Shown piece by piece: positions 1 through 7,928 of a stretch of DNA of 64,000 bases. Source of the DNA: Bacillota bacterium (lineage in GTDB: Bacteria; Bacillota; Clostridia; Christensenellales; UMGS416). The first letter of the stretch is position 1. Each line of letters opens with the position of its first letter. The notes beneath the pieces were generated by a model that saw only the letters and a program-made list of their open reading frames with translations, made no database searches and was not told the DNA's origin. A program made the translations under genes and the position numbers. The stretch is from the NCBI GenBank assembly GCA_023435705.1, contig JAEYRH010000014.1:1-64000 (forward strand), given 5' to 3'.

Positions 1-2
1 GC

Positions 3-773
3 GAATTTCCCCCGATGGTGCTGATCCCCACCACGGCCGGCACAGGCTCCGAGGCCACGAAGTTTTCAATCATCACCGACACCGCCCGTGATGTGAAAAT
101 GCTGCTGAAGGGTGATGCCCTGCTGCCCGACCTGGCGGTGGTGGATCCGGCCTTCACACTCACCTCGCCGCAGTTGGTTACCGTAGCAACCGGCATGGAC
201 GCGCTGACGCACGCCATTGAGGCCTACACATCGCGGCGGGCCAACCCGTTCACCGATGCCTTGGCGCTGGACGCGATCACGCGCATCTTTCGCAGCCTGC
301 CCACAGCTTACCATGACGGTAGCAACTGCAAAGCCCGCGAAGATCTGGCCATTGCCGCCTACCATGCCGGCTTGTGCATCAATAATGCTTCCGTCACCCT
401 GGTGCATGGCATGAGCCGGCCCATCGGCGCACTGTTTCATGTGGCCCATGGCATCTCCAACGCGATGATCCTGCGGCCTTGCCTGGCCTTTTCGATGGAG
501 GGCTGCCCGGAGCGTTTCACCGCGATGGCCCGCGCCATCGGCGTGGCAGAGGACAGCATAAAGGATGGTGCCGATGCGTTCCTGGCAGCGTTGGACAGCC
601 TCTGCAATCAGGTTGAGATCCCGAGCCTTGCGCAATACGGCATCGACCGCGCGCGCTTCTTGGCTCTGATCGATAAAATGGCCACAGACGCGATGATGAG
701 CGGCAGCCCCAGCAACACCATCCGCGAGGTCATAAAAGAGGATTTGGTGGGGATCTATAAAAGTTTGTGGTAA
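3..773 (+). CDS. Iron-containing alcohol dehydrogenase, C-terminal part (5' truncated by window edge)
   Basis: The reading frame is open from the first bases, so the gene starts outside the window. The visible part opens with PTTAGTGSE, the nucleotide-binding loop typical of group III iron-dependent alcohol dehydrogenases. It continues with the metal-ligand regions of that family: a D-ALTHAIEAY segment and, further on, HGMSRPIGALFHVAHG, which supplies metal-binding histidines. These enzymes interconvert primary alcohols or diols and aldehydes with NAD(P)H in the cytoplasm. The substrate cannot be told from the sequence. It converges with the cyanophycin operon; no clear terminator was seen between them. 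Confidence 0.9.
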   Translation, partial: EFPPMVLIPTTAGTGSEATKFSIITDTARDVKMLLKGDALLPDLAVVDPAFTLTSPQLVTVATGMDALTHAIEAYTSRRANPFTDALALDAITRIFRSLPTAYHDGSNCKAREDLAIAAYHAGLCINNASVTLVHGMSRPIGALFHVAHGISNAMILRPCLAFSMEGCPERFTAMARAIGVAEDSIKDGADAFLAALDSLCNQVEIPSLAQYGIDRARFLALIDKMATDAMMSGSPSNTIREVIKEDLVGIYKSLW

Positions 774-845
774 AAACCCCTTGTCCTCATCCTGAGGGGA
801 TGCCAAAGGGCGGGGGGGTGCTCTTCTGAGCCTATTTGTTTTGGA

Positions 846-3443
846 TCATCTTCTTGCCTGCGCCAACTCTGACAAATACTGCTCGATCGGCTCCAGCTCC
901 TCATAAAACACAGCAATCATATCGCCGGGCTGGCTATGCTCCACGGCGGCCTTCAACGCATCAAGCTCCCGGTTGATCACCGAGATTCTGTCATCCGGAA
1001 ACCCGCTTTCCAATGCTGCCTTTTTTAGAAGCCCCGCTACCTCGCCCGGGGCTCTGCCCCGCAGGTCCAGATCCTCCTTGATGTATAGCAACTGGAAAGC
1101 CCCGGCGCTCAGCCTGCCCACCGTGAGGATGTCTTCATCCAACCGGTCACCGGGCACGCCAATCACACCCACCAAACGCCTGCCGCCGGCTGCCTTCAAT
1201 GATTGAATTGCCGCTTGATAGCCTGCCGGGTTGTGGCCATAGTCTACCATCACGGTGATGTCGCCCAGCTTGTGGTAATTGAACCGGCCTGGGTTGTTCG
1301 TGAAGTTGTTGAGCCCCGACACGATTGTGGCCGGTGGCACGTGGAGCGCCCACAGTGCCGCGACTGCCGCCAGGCAGTTTTCGATGTTACATGCGATTGT
1401 GCCGCCTCCGGTGATGGGGATGTCAGCGATCCGTGCGGCCTGCACGTCGTCGTTGCCCTCGCGCAGGTGAATGAATCCGTTTCCTGTGTAGACGAACTTG
1501 GACACTCTGGTGCCATATTCTGCTACGGCTTTTTTCATGTCAGTTGTGAAAAGGATCACGTCCACAACCACCCGGTCCAGCAACACCTTTGTCATCGGGT
1601 CCATGGCGTTCAGCACGGCGTGGCCGCCTTCCTTCACTGCCTCCACCACCAGGGACTTTACAAAGGCCATGTCTTCCAGCGTGTCGATGCCGTCAAGGCC
1701 CAGGTGGTCAGCGGTGATGTTGGTGATCACACCCACATCCGCCAGGTCATAGCCCAGGCCGGAGCGCACAATGCCGCCGCGGGCTGTTTCCAGCACCGCG
1801 CAGTCAATTTGTTTGTTCCACAGCAGCGTGCGGGCGCTCACCGGGCCGGTGTTGTCGCCCTTGCTGATGCACTTTTCGTTCACATACACACCGCTGGTGG
1901 TCGTCATACCCACCGACCGGCCATGGAGGCCCAACACATGGGCGATGAGCCGGGTCACCGTGGTTTTGCCGTTGGTGCCGGTCACGGCTGCGATGGGGAA
2001 GTCGATGGGCTCTTCCGGAGGGTAAAGCATGTCCACGATGTCGCGGGCCACACTGCGGGGTGTGCCCTCGCTGGGATATAGGTGCATGCGGATGCCTGGC
2101 GCAGTGTTTACCTCCACGATGGCTCCACCGGTTTTGCGGATGGGCTGGGAGATATCCTCGGCTACGAAATCTATTCCAGCGATGTCCACGCCGATGGCTG
2201 ACGCGGCCAGCACGGCGATCTCGGCGTTGTCCGGGTGGATTTCATCGGTACGGTCAATGGCAATGCCGCCGGTGCTCAGGTTGCCATTCTCCCTTAGAAG
2301 CACAAGCTCTCCATGCTGCGGCACGTGTTGAGGTGTGATGCCCTTACGCTTCAGGATGTTCTGGCAGACTGTGTCGATGCGGATCCTTGTCAGAGGTTTT
2401 TCATGGTGTTCGCCCCGGCGCTCATCGTGGTTTGCTATTTCTACAAGCTCCTCGATTGTATGGGTGCCGTCGCCGGTCACACTGGCCGGCACCCGTTCGG
2501 CAACTGCGCTCACCTTGCCGCCCACCACCAGCACCCGGTAGTCCTTTCCGGTCACAAACTGCTCCACGATAACGCCTTTGCTGTATTGCGTGGCCTCCCG
2601 GAATGCAGCCTTGATGTCCTTTTCATCAAAAACATTCAACGTTACGCCCTTGCCCTGGTTGCCATCATAGGGCTTGACCACCACCGGCGCGCCAATGTCC
2701 CGCGCTGCCATCACGGCAGAGATTTCTGAATAGACCACCTTGCCGAAAGGCACCGGGATTTTGTTATCGTTGAGCAGAAGCTTGGTCAGTTGCTTGTTGG
2801 TGGCGATGTCGGCGGCAATGCAGCTGGTGGCATCGGTCAGTGTGGATTCCAAAAGCCTTCGGTATTTGCCATATCCAAGGCTGATCAGGCTGTCGTGGCC
2901 GATGCGGTTCACCGGGATGCCCCGGCGCATCGCCTCTTTCACAATGGCGGCGGTGCTTGGCCCCAGCTCGGCATCCAGCGCGACCTTTTTGAGGTATTCC
3001 ATAAATTCGCCGATCTCAATCGGTTCGCCGTCGATCAGGCTGTTCAGGATGAATACCGCTGCTTTGGCGCATTCCAGCGCGCACACCTCGTTGCTATACT
3101 CGAAGATCACGTTGTATTGTGCCGGATTGTCAGTGCCCCTTGTTTTCCCATATTTCACATCTTCACAACCCAGCATGTTTTGCATGTCCAGAATCACATG
3201 CTCCAGCACATGCCCCAGGAGGGTGCCGGTTTGCAGCCGCTCCAGAAAACCGCCGGGGTAGCCCAGGCCGCAGGTGTTTTGCCTGAGGTTGGGGAAGAGG
3301 GTGAGCAGTGCGTCGTTGAAGCCTTCGATGCGGTTGGATGGGGTGTCGGCATACTTGCCCAGGTCCACCAGCATCCGTATGGTGGTTTTGTGGCTGTGGA
3401 TGTTTCTGCCTCGATAAACGGATATGTCCTGTATCTGCATCAT
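846..3443 (-). CDS. cphA: Cyanophycin synthetase
   Basis: ATP-dependent polymerase that adds Asp and Arg alternately to build multi-L-arginyl-poly-L-aspartate, a cytoplasmic nitrogen and carbon store. The 865-residue length matches CphA1-type enzymes. The order is an N-terminal domain (about 1-160), an ATP-grasp domain with VVKPYDGNQGKG at about 255-266 and EVNTAPG at about 444-450, and a Mur-ligase-like domain with the P-loop GTNGKTT at about 489-495. All three parts needed for polymerisation are therefore present. The start overlaps the end of cphB by one base (TGATG arrangement), implying translational coupling. It is the last gene of iadA-cphB-cphA, so the cell probably makes and recycles the polymer itself. 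A cyanophycin synthetase beside both degradation genes in a heterotroph is not unique but is uncommon enough to note. Confidence 0.95.
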   Translation of the reverse strand: MMQIQDISVYRGRNIHSHKTTIRMLVDLGKYADTPSNRIEGFNDALLTLFPNLRQNTCGLGYPGGFLERLQTGTLLGHVLEHVILDMQNMLGCEDVKYGKTRGTDNPAQYNVIFEYSNEVCALECAKAAVFILNSLIDGEPIEIGEFMEYLKKVALDAELGPSTAAIVKEAMRRGIPVNRIGHDSLISLGYGKYRRLLESTLTDATSCIAADIATNKQLTKLLLNDNKIPVPFGKVVYSEISAVMAARDIGAPVVVKPYDGNQGKGVTLNVFDEKDIKAAFREATQYSKGVIVEQFVTGKDYRVLVVGGKVSAVAERVPASVTGDGTHTIEELVEIANHDERRGEHHEKPLTRIRIDTVCQNILKRKGITPQHVPQHGELVLLRENGNLSTGGIAIDRTDEIHPDNAEIAVLAASAIGVDIAGIDFVAEDISQPIRKTGGAIVEVNTAPGIRMHLYPSEGTPRSVARDIVDMLYPPEEPIDFPIAAVTGTNGKTTVTRLIAHVLGLHGRSVGMTTTSGVYVNEKCISKGDNTGPVSARTLLWNKQIDCAVLETARGGIVRSGLGYDLADVGVITNITADHLGLDGIDTLEDMAFVKSLVVEAVKEGGHAVLNAMDPMTKVLLDRVVVDVILFTTDMKKAVAEYGTRVSKFVYTGNGFIHLREGNDDVQAARIADIPITGGGTIACNIENCLAAVAALWALHVPPATIVSGLNNFTNNPGRFNYHKLGDITVMVDYGHNPAGYQAAIQSLKAAGGRRLVGVIGVPGDRLDEDILTVGRLSAGAFQLLYIKEDLDLRGRAPGEVAGLLKKAALESGFPDDRISVINRELDALKAAVEHSQPGDMIAVFYEELEPIEQYLSELAQARR

Positions 3444-4267
3444 CAGTCTCCCGGTTCATCCTGTTTTAACCGCAGCGCTTCCCGCTTGAGCATATCGTAT
3501 CCATATCCGGCCGGCAGCGCGTGCACCGTCACACCCACAATGGCCAGCAGCTCGTCGGGTTTCAGTTCCGACACATTGGAGCTATGGATGGATCGCCCGT
3601 CGATGATTGTCACGGCGTTTGTGCCGACCACCTCGAAATGGCAGTCGGGGTGCACCTTTATGGCGGTGTCCTCGTCGATGCCGATGCCTAGCACGCCTGG
3701 GTTTTCCGCCACGCCGCACAGCAGCCTCCCAAACCGGCCCCGCTGGTCGAAGTGCTGGTCAATGATCGCGTTTTCCATGAGGCCAAGCCCCGGGGCCATT
3801 TTGAGCGTGCATTTCCGCGCCGGCGCCTCGTCATTGCCTTGCACCACCATTGTGGAACTCATCACAGAGGCGCCGGCGCTGGTGCCCATGATGATGCCGC
3901 CGGAACAATAGAGGTCCTTCAAAGCCTGGCTGGCGGCGGTGCCACCCAGAATGCTTGTGATGCGGAGCTGATCCCCTCCGGTCATAAAAATGCACCGGGC
4001 TTGCCTGATAGCGCTGCACATCGCCGCGTCGTCGGCATCGCGGCGGGTGTTGATGTTGAGCGACTCCGTGTATTGCACGCCCAGCCGCTGGAACACTCCC
4101 TTGTATTCCGCTCCCACCTGCTCGGGGTGTTCGGTGGCGGTGGTCAGGATCACCAGCCTGTCGCCCGGCGCAAGCAACTGTGGCGCCTGCTTCAGGATCA
4201 CGCAGTCGCCGGTCTTGTCTTCCGCACCACCGATGATGATCAGAATTCCCTTTGCTCCATCACTCAT
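3443..4267 (-). CDS. cphB: Cyanophycinase
   Basis: Serine exopeptidase of the S51 family that releases beta-Asp-Arg dipeptides from cyanophycin. The start was placed at MSDGAKG (274 residues); the frame is open further upstream but that part lies inside iadA and does not resemble the family. The nucleophile motif GTSAGAS lies at about 128-134 with Ser130, and DQHFDQRGR follows at about 170-178, both hallmarks of cyanophycinases. MTGGDQLR at about 95-102 is also typical. The gene overlaps iadA by 8 bp upstream and cphA by 1 bp downstream, so the three are very likely one transcript. The location is probably cytoplasmic, since no signal peptide is visible. Confidence 0.95.
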   Translation of the reverse strand: MSDGAKGILIIIGGAEDKTGDCVILKQAPQLLAPGDRLVILTTATEHPEQVGAEYKGVFQRLGVQYTESLNINTRRDADDAAMCSAIRQARCIFMTGGDQLRITSILGGTAASQALKDLYCSGGIIMGTSAGASVMSSTMVVQGNDEAPARKCTLKMAPGLGLMENAIIDQHFDQRGRFGRLLCGVAENPGVLGIGIDEDTAIKVHPDCHFEVVGTNAVTIIDGRSIHSSNVSELKPDELLAIVGVTVHALPAGYGYDMLKREALRLKQDEPGD

Positions 4268-5384
4268 AGGCAGCTTCCACCGGCATGCCATTGTCCACCA
4301 GCATCGTGCCTTTGCAAAACAGTTTCTCCAGATTGTATTGCCGGTCAGTGACCAGAATGTCGGCGTCGCTTCCCTCCAGCAATGCACCTTTTGTGGGATA
4401 AAGCTTCAGAAGTTTTGATACATTTTCTGTGACCAGGCGGAGCACAACATCCGGCGGCAACCCTGCGGTCTGCACACAGGATCTAATGTCAAAAAGCAGT
4501 GATTGAATGCTGGAAACCCCGCCGCCAGGCATACTGCCATTGCCGTCTGAGCTGACTGTGACGCGGCTCAGGTCCAGATTGGCCCCGGCCAACCGGAGCA
4601 CAGCCTCCGGCACCGGCACGCCTGCTTCCTCCCCGGCGGTCAGGTCAATCCAGCCGCCGCCTTTCAAGTATCGCATGGCCTGGCGGAACAACTTCTCGCT
4701 GCGGTTCACATGGGTGGGCACAAACATGTTGATCGGGAGGTCGGTGTTGTCTGCAAGCTCCATCAGCGGCTCCAACCCCCTGTGGCCATCCCCCACATGG
4801 AGGTGCAGCACACCGGCCTTGCCCCCCAGCATGCCGCCAATGTGGGTCTGCGCCGCCACTTTCAGGAGCTCTTCGGCGGATGAGACGGTTGCCCTGTGGT
4901 CGGAGATGGCCACTTCACCGGTGCCGATCACCTTGTCAATCATCACCAGATCATCTGTAATTGACCCGGTCAGGGTGGGGCAGGGCACCGAGTAGCTTCC
5001 TGTGTAGAGATAGGTTGTGAGACCCTGTGCCTCCAGCGCCCTGGCCTTTTGCAGTAGCTGGCGGAGAGTCTTTCCGACACTGTCCAACCCCAGCAATCCC
5101 ACCACGGTGGTCACGCCGGCTAGCAGGATCTCGTTGAAATCCAATTCGGGGATGGTGCTCGCCGGTCCCTGTTCGCCGCCGCCGCCGATGATGTGCACAT
5201 GCTGGTCGATTATGCCAGGGAACGCGAGATAATCAGATCCATCGATCACCTGAAACAGGCTGTCGGCTTGCGGGATATGATCCGGTGGTGCGATCCGGGC
5301 AATCTTGCCCCCGGCCAGCAGGATGTCTCTGCGCCCGATCGTGTTGGGGTTATAACAGTCAATGTTTTTCAAAAGCTTCATCAT
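4260..5384 (-). CDS. iadA: Isoaspartyl dipeptidase (beta-aspartyl peptidase)
   Basis: Zinc-dependent amidohydrolase that cleaves beta-aspartyl dipeptides. Next to cyanophycinase its natural job is most likely to split beta-Asp-Arg into Asp and Arg, completing cyanophycin breakdown. The length of 374 residues is normal. The metal-binding motif DQHVHIIGGGGE lies at about 60-71, with paired histidines at about 62 and 64, and HLHVGDG and a conserved TVSSDGNGS segment follow in the expected order. The start is ATG-ATG after a GAGGT ribosome-binding site. It is the first gene of the operon; a 9-bp inverted repeat about 45 bp upstream may be a regulatory site. Confidence 0.93.
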   Translation of the reverse strand: MMKLLKNIDCYNPNTIGRRDILLAGGKIARIAPPDHIPQADSLFQVIDGSDYLAFPGIIDQHVHIIGGGGEQGPASTIPELDFNEILLAGVTTVVGLLGLDSVGKTLRQLLQKARALEAQGLTTYLYTGSYSVPCPTLTGSITDDLVMIDKVIGTGEVAISDHRATVSSAEELLKVAAQTHIGGMLGGKAGVLHLHVGDGHRGLEPLMELADNTDLPINMFVPTHVNRSEKLFRQAMRYLKGGGWIDLTAGEEAGVPVPEAVLRLAGANLDLSRVTVSSDGNGSMPGGGVSSIQSLLFDIRSCVQTAGLPPDVVLRLVTENVSKLLKLYPTKGALLEGSDADILVTDRQYNLEKLFCKGTMLVDNGMPVEAAYE

Positions 5385-5429
5385 GCTACCTCAGAAATGC
5401 CTTTGGTTAGTATTCGACAGGTGAAAAGG

Positions 5430-5459
5430 CGGTATGCAGAAGACAAGAAATGCATACCG
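5430..5459. promoter_or_regulatory. Perfect 9-bp inverted repeat upstream of the cyanophycin operon
   Basis: CGGTATGCA and TGCATACCG are separated by 12 bases and lie 46-75 bp upstream of the iadA start. There is no T-run, so it looks less like a terminator than a protein-binding site or a leader hairpin. It does not look like an ARG box. The function is inferred only from position. Confidence 0.4.
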
Positions 5460-5580
5460 ACGCCCTTGCCTCACATACTTATCCCCTTTGAACATAAAGC
5501 GTTCGATCGCTAGTTATGATAAGTTGTTGTTTATTCTCGCTGAAAACTGATAAACTAACCGAAACAACTGGAGGCCCGCA

Positions 5581-5748
5581 ATGAAGCCTGATCAAGAGCA
5601 TAGTATCCATGATTATCTAAAGACAGCCCATGACAAAATCATGCAGGCGCAGCAGAAAATTGATAACCGTGACCTCAATGAACAAAGGCTGCTGGAGCAA
5701 GCGCTGGACGCAATCAATCAGGCTCAAATGTCGATCAGTCAGGACTGA
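5581..5748 (+). CDS. Small hypothetical protein, 55 residues
   Basis: An ATG follows a good GGAGG site 8-10 bases upstream and opens a 55-codon frame ending in TGA. The predicted product is charged, rich in Gln, Asp and Glu, and has a helical heptad-like pattern (KTAHDKIMQAQQKI, RLLEQALDAINQAQ), which suggests two alpha helices, perhaps a hairpin. No Cys or membrane segment is present. It stands alone between the divergent cyanophycin operon and the rplU leader. I do not recognise a family. The clean ribosome-binding site and helical composition support a real gene. Confidence 0.6.
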   Translation: MKPDQEHSIHDYLKTAHDKIMQAQQKIDNRDLNEQRLLEQALDAINQAQMSISQD

Positions 5749-5893
5749 TTGAGTGCTTGTTCTTACTGTTATGACCCATTGCGTATACACAACTTGCCTG
5801 ATCAAAGGAAATGCCTGCGCTTCCGGTCGGGACAATGGTATTTTTCTTTCGCTTGCATCATGGCTTATTCCAGCGTGCAGCTCAATTTTTTAA

Positions 5894-5923
5894 TTGACAG
5901 AAATATCCGAGAAGTGTTAATAT
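5894..5923 (+). promoter_or_regulatory. Sigma-A type promoter of rplU-rpmA
   Basis: A perfect -35 TTGACA (5894-5899) and a -10 TAATAT (5918-5923) are separated by 18 bases. Transcription should start near 5930, leaving a leader of about 78 bases before rplU. Confidence 0.7.
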
Positions 5924-5927
5924 ATTG

Positions 5928-6004
5928 CGGTATAGCCGCACGGAACGGGCTTGAAATGGCGTCAGCCTGCCTTTTTCCGGCGAGACTGGCAAAAGGAGGT
6001 AAAC
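5928..6004 (+). ncRNA. Probable ribosomal protein L21 leader
   Basis: The leader between the promoter and rplU carries the features of the Firmicutes L21 leader: a short GCGG/CCGC hairpin at its 5' end, then GGGCTTGAA, and a final hairpin TTTTCCGGCGAGACTGGCAAAA placed directly before the AGGAGGT ribosome-binding site. It is thought to let L21 repress its own synthesis. The call rests on recognition by eye of the family and its position; a covariance-model match would settle it. Confidence 0.6.
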
Positions 6005-6007
6005 CTC

Positions 6008-6319
6008 ATGTATGCGATCATCAAAACGGGTGGCAAGCAGTATCGCGTCCAGGTCGGCGACAGCATTTATGTTGAGAAGCTGGCCATGGAAGACGGCGCG
6101 GCCATCACGTTTGACACAGTGCTCTTCTCCGACGAGGGCGAAGACATCCGCGTAGGCGCTCCCGTGCTTGACAATGTGAAGGTGGAAGGCAAAATCGTCC
6201 GCCAGGCCAAAGGCAAGAAGGTCGTCGTGTTCAAGTTCAAGTCCAAGAAGAACTATCGTCGCAAGCAGGGCCACAGGCAGCCCTATACGCAGGTCGAGAT
6301 CACGGCAATCAACCATTGA
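6008..6319 (+). CDS. rplU: 50S ribosomal protein L21
   Basis: Structural protein of the large ribosomal subunit that binds 23S rRNA. The start MYAIIKTGGKQYRV is the canonical L21 N-terminus, preceded by AGGAGGT. The product of 103 residues is of normal length and ends in a basic region (KSKKNYRRKQGHRQPYT) that contacts rRNA. The frame is open farther upstream but runs through the leader, so that extension is not used. It is followed after about 40 bp by rpmA. The small prp (ysxB) gene that usually sits between rplU and rpmA in Bacillota is missing. Confidence 0.98.
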   Translation: MYAIIKTGGKQYRVQVGDSIYVEKLAMEDGAAITFDTVLFSDEGEDIRVGAPVLDNVKVEGKIVRQAKGKKVVVFKFKSKKNYRRKQGHRQPYTQVEITAINH

Positions 6320-6359
6320 TTTGAGTTCTCCTGAAAGCCATTGACCGGAGGTGAGATGA

Positions 6360-6626
6360 ATGGCTCATAAAAAAGGCGTAGGCTCCACCAAAAACGGCCG
6401 CGACAGCAATGCGCAGCGGCTTGGTGTGAAGCGCAGTGACGGTCAGGCAGTGCTGGCCGGCAACATCCTGGTTCGCCAGCGTGGCACCAAGCTGCACCCT
6501 GGCAACAACGTGGGCATCGGCAGCGATGACACGCTCTTCGCGCTGGTAGATGGCGTTGTGAAGTTTGAGCGCCTGGGCAAAGACCGCAAAAAGGTCAGCG
6601 TATATCCCGAAGCCCTCGCAAACTGA
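6360..6626 (+). CDS. rpmA: 50S ribosomal protein L27 (no cleavable N-terminal extension)
   Basis: L27 of the large subunit, whose N-terminus reaches the peptidyl-transferase centre. The protein begins MAHKKGVGSTKNGRDS and is 88 residues long. Most Bacillota make L27 with a short N-terminal extension that the Prp cysteine protease removes; here the extension is absent and the gene starts in the E. coli-like way. This agrees with the absence of prp between rplU and rpmA. A GGAGGTGAGATGA site precedes the start. A terminator hairpin follows the stop. Confidence 0.97.
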   Translation: MAHKKGVGSTKNGRDSNAQRLGVKRSDGQAVLAGNILVRQRGTKLHPGNNVGIGSDDTLFALVDGVVKFERLGKDRKKVSVYPEALAN

Positions 6627-6642
6627 ACAAGCTGATTGTCCG

Positions 6643-6675
6643 GAAGCTGCAAATATGAATTTGCAGCTTCTTTTC
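6643..6675 (+). terminator. Rho-independent terminator after rpmA
   Basis: GAAGCTGCAAA and TTTGCAGCTTC form an 11-bp stem with a six-base loop, followed by TTTTC. Confidence 0.85.
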
Positions 6676-6692
6676 ATATTGGGAGTGAATGA

Positions 6693-7928
6693 ATGAAACC
6701 GAAACCAACAACTACCCGAAACAAAAAGGCGATGCTTGCACTGGTGTTTTTCATCATGCTGATGGATGTGATTGGCATGTGCCTGTTCATCCCCATCGCG
6801 CCATATATTGTTGGCCGGTTTACGCCCGAAGTGATCATGATCATGATGCTCAATGTGATCTTTTCAGCGGCGCAGTTCATTGCCGCGCCAATCCTTGGCA
6901 AACTGAGCGATCGCTTCGGCCGCAGACCAGTCCTGCTTTTGAGCCTGGCAGGATCTGCCGCAGGCTATGTGGTGTTTGGCTTTGCCGGCTCTCTTGCCGT
7001 TTTGTTTTTCTCCCGCATTATCTCCGGACTGGCCGGCGGCAACATGTCCACAGCCAGCGCTGTGATAGCCGATGTTTCGGAGCCTCATGAGCGGGCTAAA
7101 AACTTCACACTGGTGGGTATGGCCTGGGGCATCGGGTTGGTGGCTGGGCCGGCGCTGGGATCCGCGCTTGGCGCCTGGAGCCTGAATGCTCCCGCCTTTC
7201 TTGCGGCAGCGCTGATGGCCCTGAGTTTTGCTGCTGCATTTTTCCTGTTGCCCGAGACGTTGCAGGAGGACCATCGGGACACCAGTAGATTTGCCATTTC
7301 CACATTGAACCCGATTGGCCCCATCGGTAAAATGCTCGCAAAGCCGTTGACCGGTTGGCTGCTGATTGTAATGGCAATCTTCAATCTTGCCGGCAGCGGT
7401 GTAAACAATGTTGGCCCAACTTATCTGATCCGTAGGTTCGCCGGAGAACAGTGGCAAGTTGGCCTGCTCACGGTGCTGGTTGGCGTGGCCACGGCATTGG
7501 TGCAGATCCTGCTGGTGCCTATGTTTGTGCCCAAGGTGGGGGAGCGCAAGGTCGCCGCGGCGAGCCTTGCTGGGTTGGCGCTCTGCTGCGTAGCCATTTT
7601 CTTAAGCCCGTACGCAATCGTGTTCTTTGCGCTCTATGTGCTGATGAGCGGCATCAACGGCCTGATCTATCCTTCGATGACCACCCTGATCACAGGCAGT
7701 GTGGAGGGCCGCGAGATGGGTAGCCTGATGGGCGTAATGACGGCGTTGGGCAGCCTGATGAACATCTTTGGCCCGCTTTGGGCCGGGTTCACCTTTGACC
7801 ATTGGTCGCCGCAATCACCGTTTATCATCAGTGCCACATTGTTTGCGGCGGCATTTGGGTTGTTTGTTTATCGCAAATTTCAAACGAAACATGCTCCTAG
7901 CGGTGGAATGGGTGCGGGCAATGGCTGA
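6693..7928 (+). CDS. Major facilitator superfamily exporter, TetA-like
   Basis: Inner-membrane proton antiporter of the drug:H+ class with 411 residues and about 12 hydrophobic segments. GKLSDRFGRRPVLLLS, between TM2 and TM3, is the conserved cytoplasmic loop motif of MFS drug exporters (motif A), and a GxxxGPxLG motif in TM5 (LVAGPALGSALG, motif C) marks drug antiporters. It resembles tetracycline exporters in general layout, but the substrate cannot be inferred. A GGAGTGAATG site precedes the ATG. The stop overlaps the start of the next gene by 8 bp, so the glycosylase is probably cotranscribed. Confidence 0.85.
   Translation: MKPKPTTTRNKKAMLALVFFIMLMDVIGMCLFIPIAPYIVGRFTPEVIMIMMLNVIFSAAQFIAAPILGKLSDRFGRRPVLLLSLAGSAAGYVVFGFAGSLAVLFFSRIISGLAGGNMSTASAVIADVSEPHERAKNFTLVGMAWGIGLVAGPALGSALGAWSLNAPAFLAAALMALSFAAAFFLLPETLQEDHRDTSRFAISTLNPIGPIGKMLAKPLTGWLLIVMAIFNLAGSGVNNVGPTYLIRRFAGEQWQVGLLTVLVGVATALVQILLVPMFVPKVGERKVAAASLAGLALCCVAIFLSPYAIVFFALYVLMSGINGLIYPSMTTLITGSVEGREMGSLMGVMTALGSLMNIFGPLWAGFTFDHWSPQSPFIISATLFAAAFGLFVYRKFQTKHAPSGGMGAGNG

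Noticed and set aside
774..845. Terminator hairpin between the alcohol dehydrogenase and cphA
   Set aside because: CCCC and GGGG tracts are present, but no stable stem followed by a T-run could be drawn.
2790..3911. 373-codon open frame on the plus strand
   Set aside because: Antisense to cphA and cphB; no family signature.
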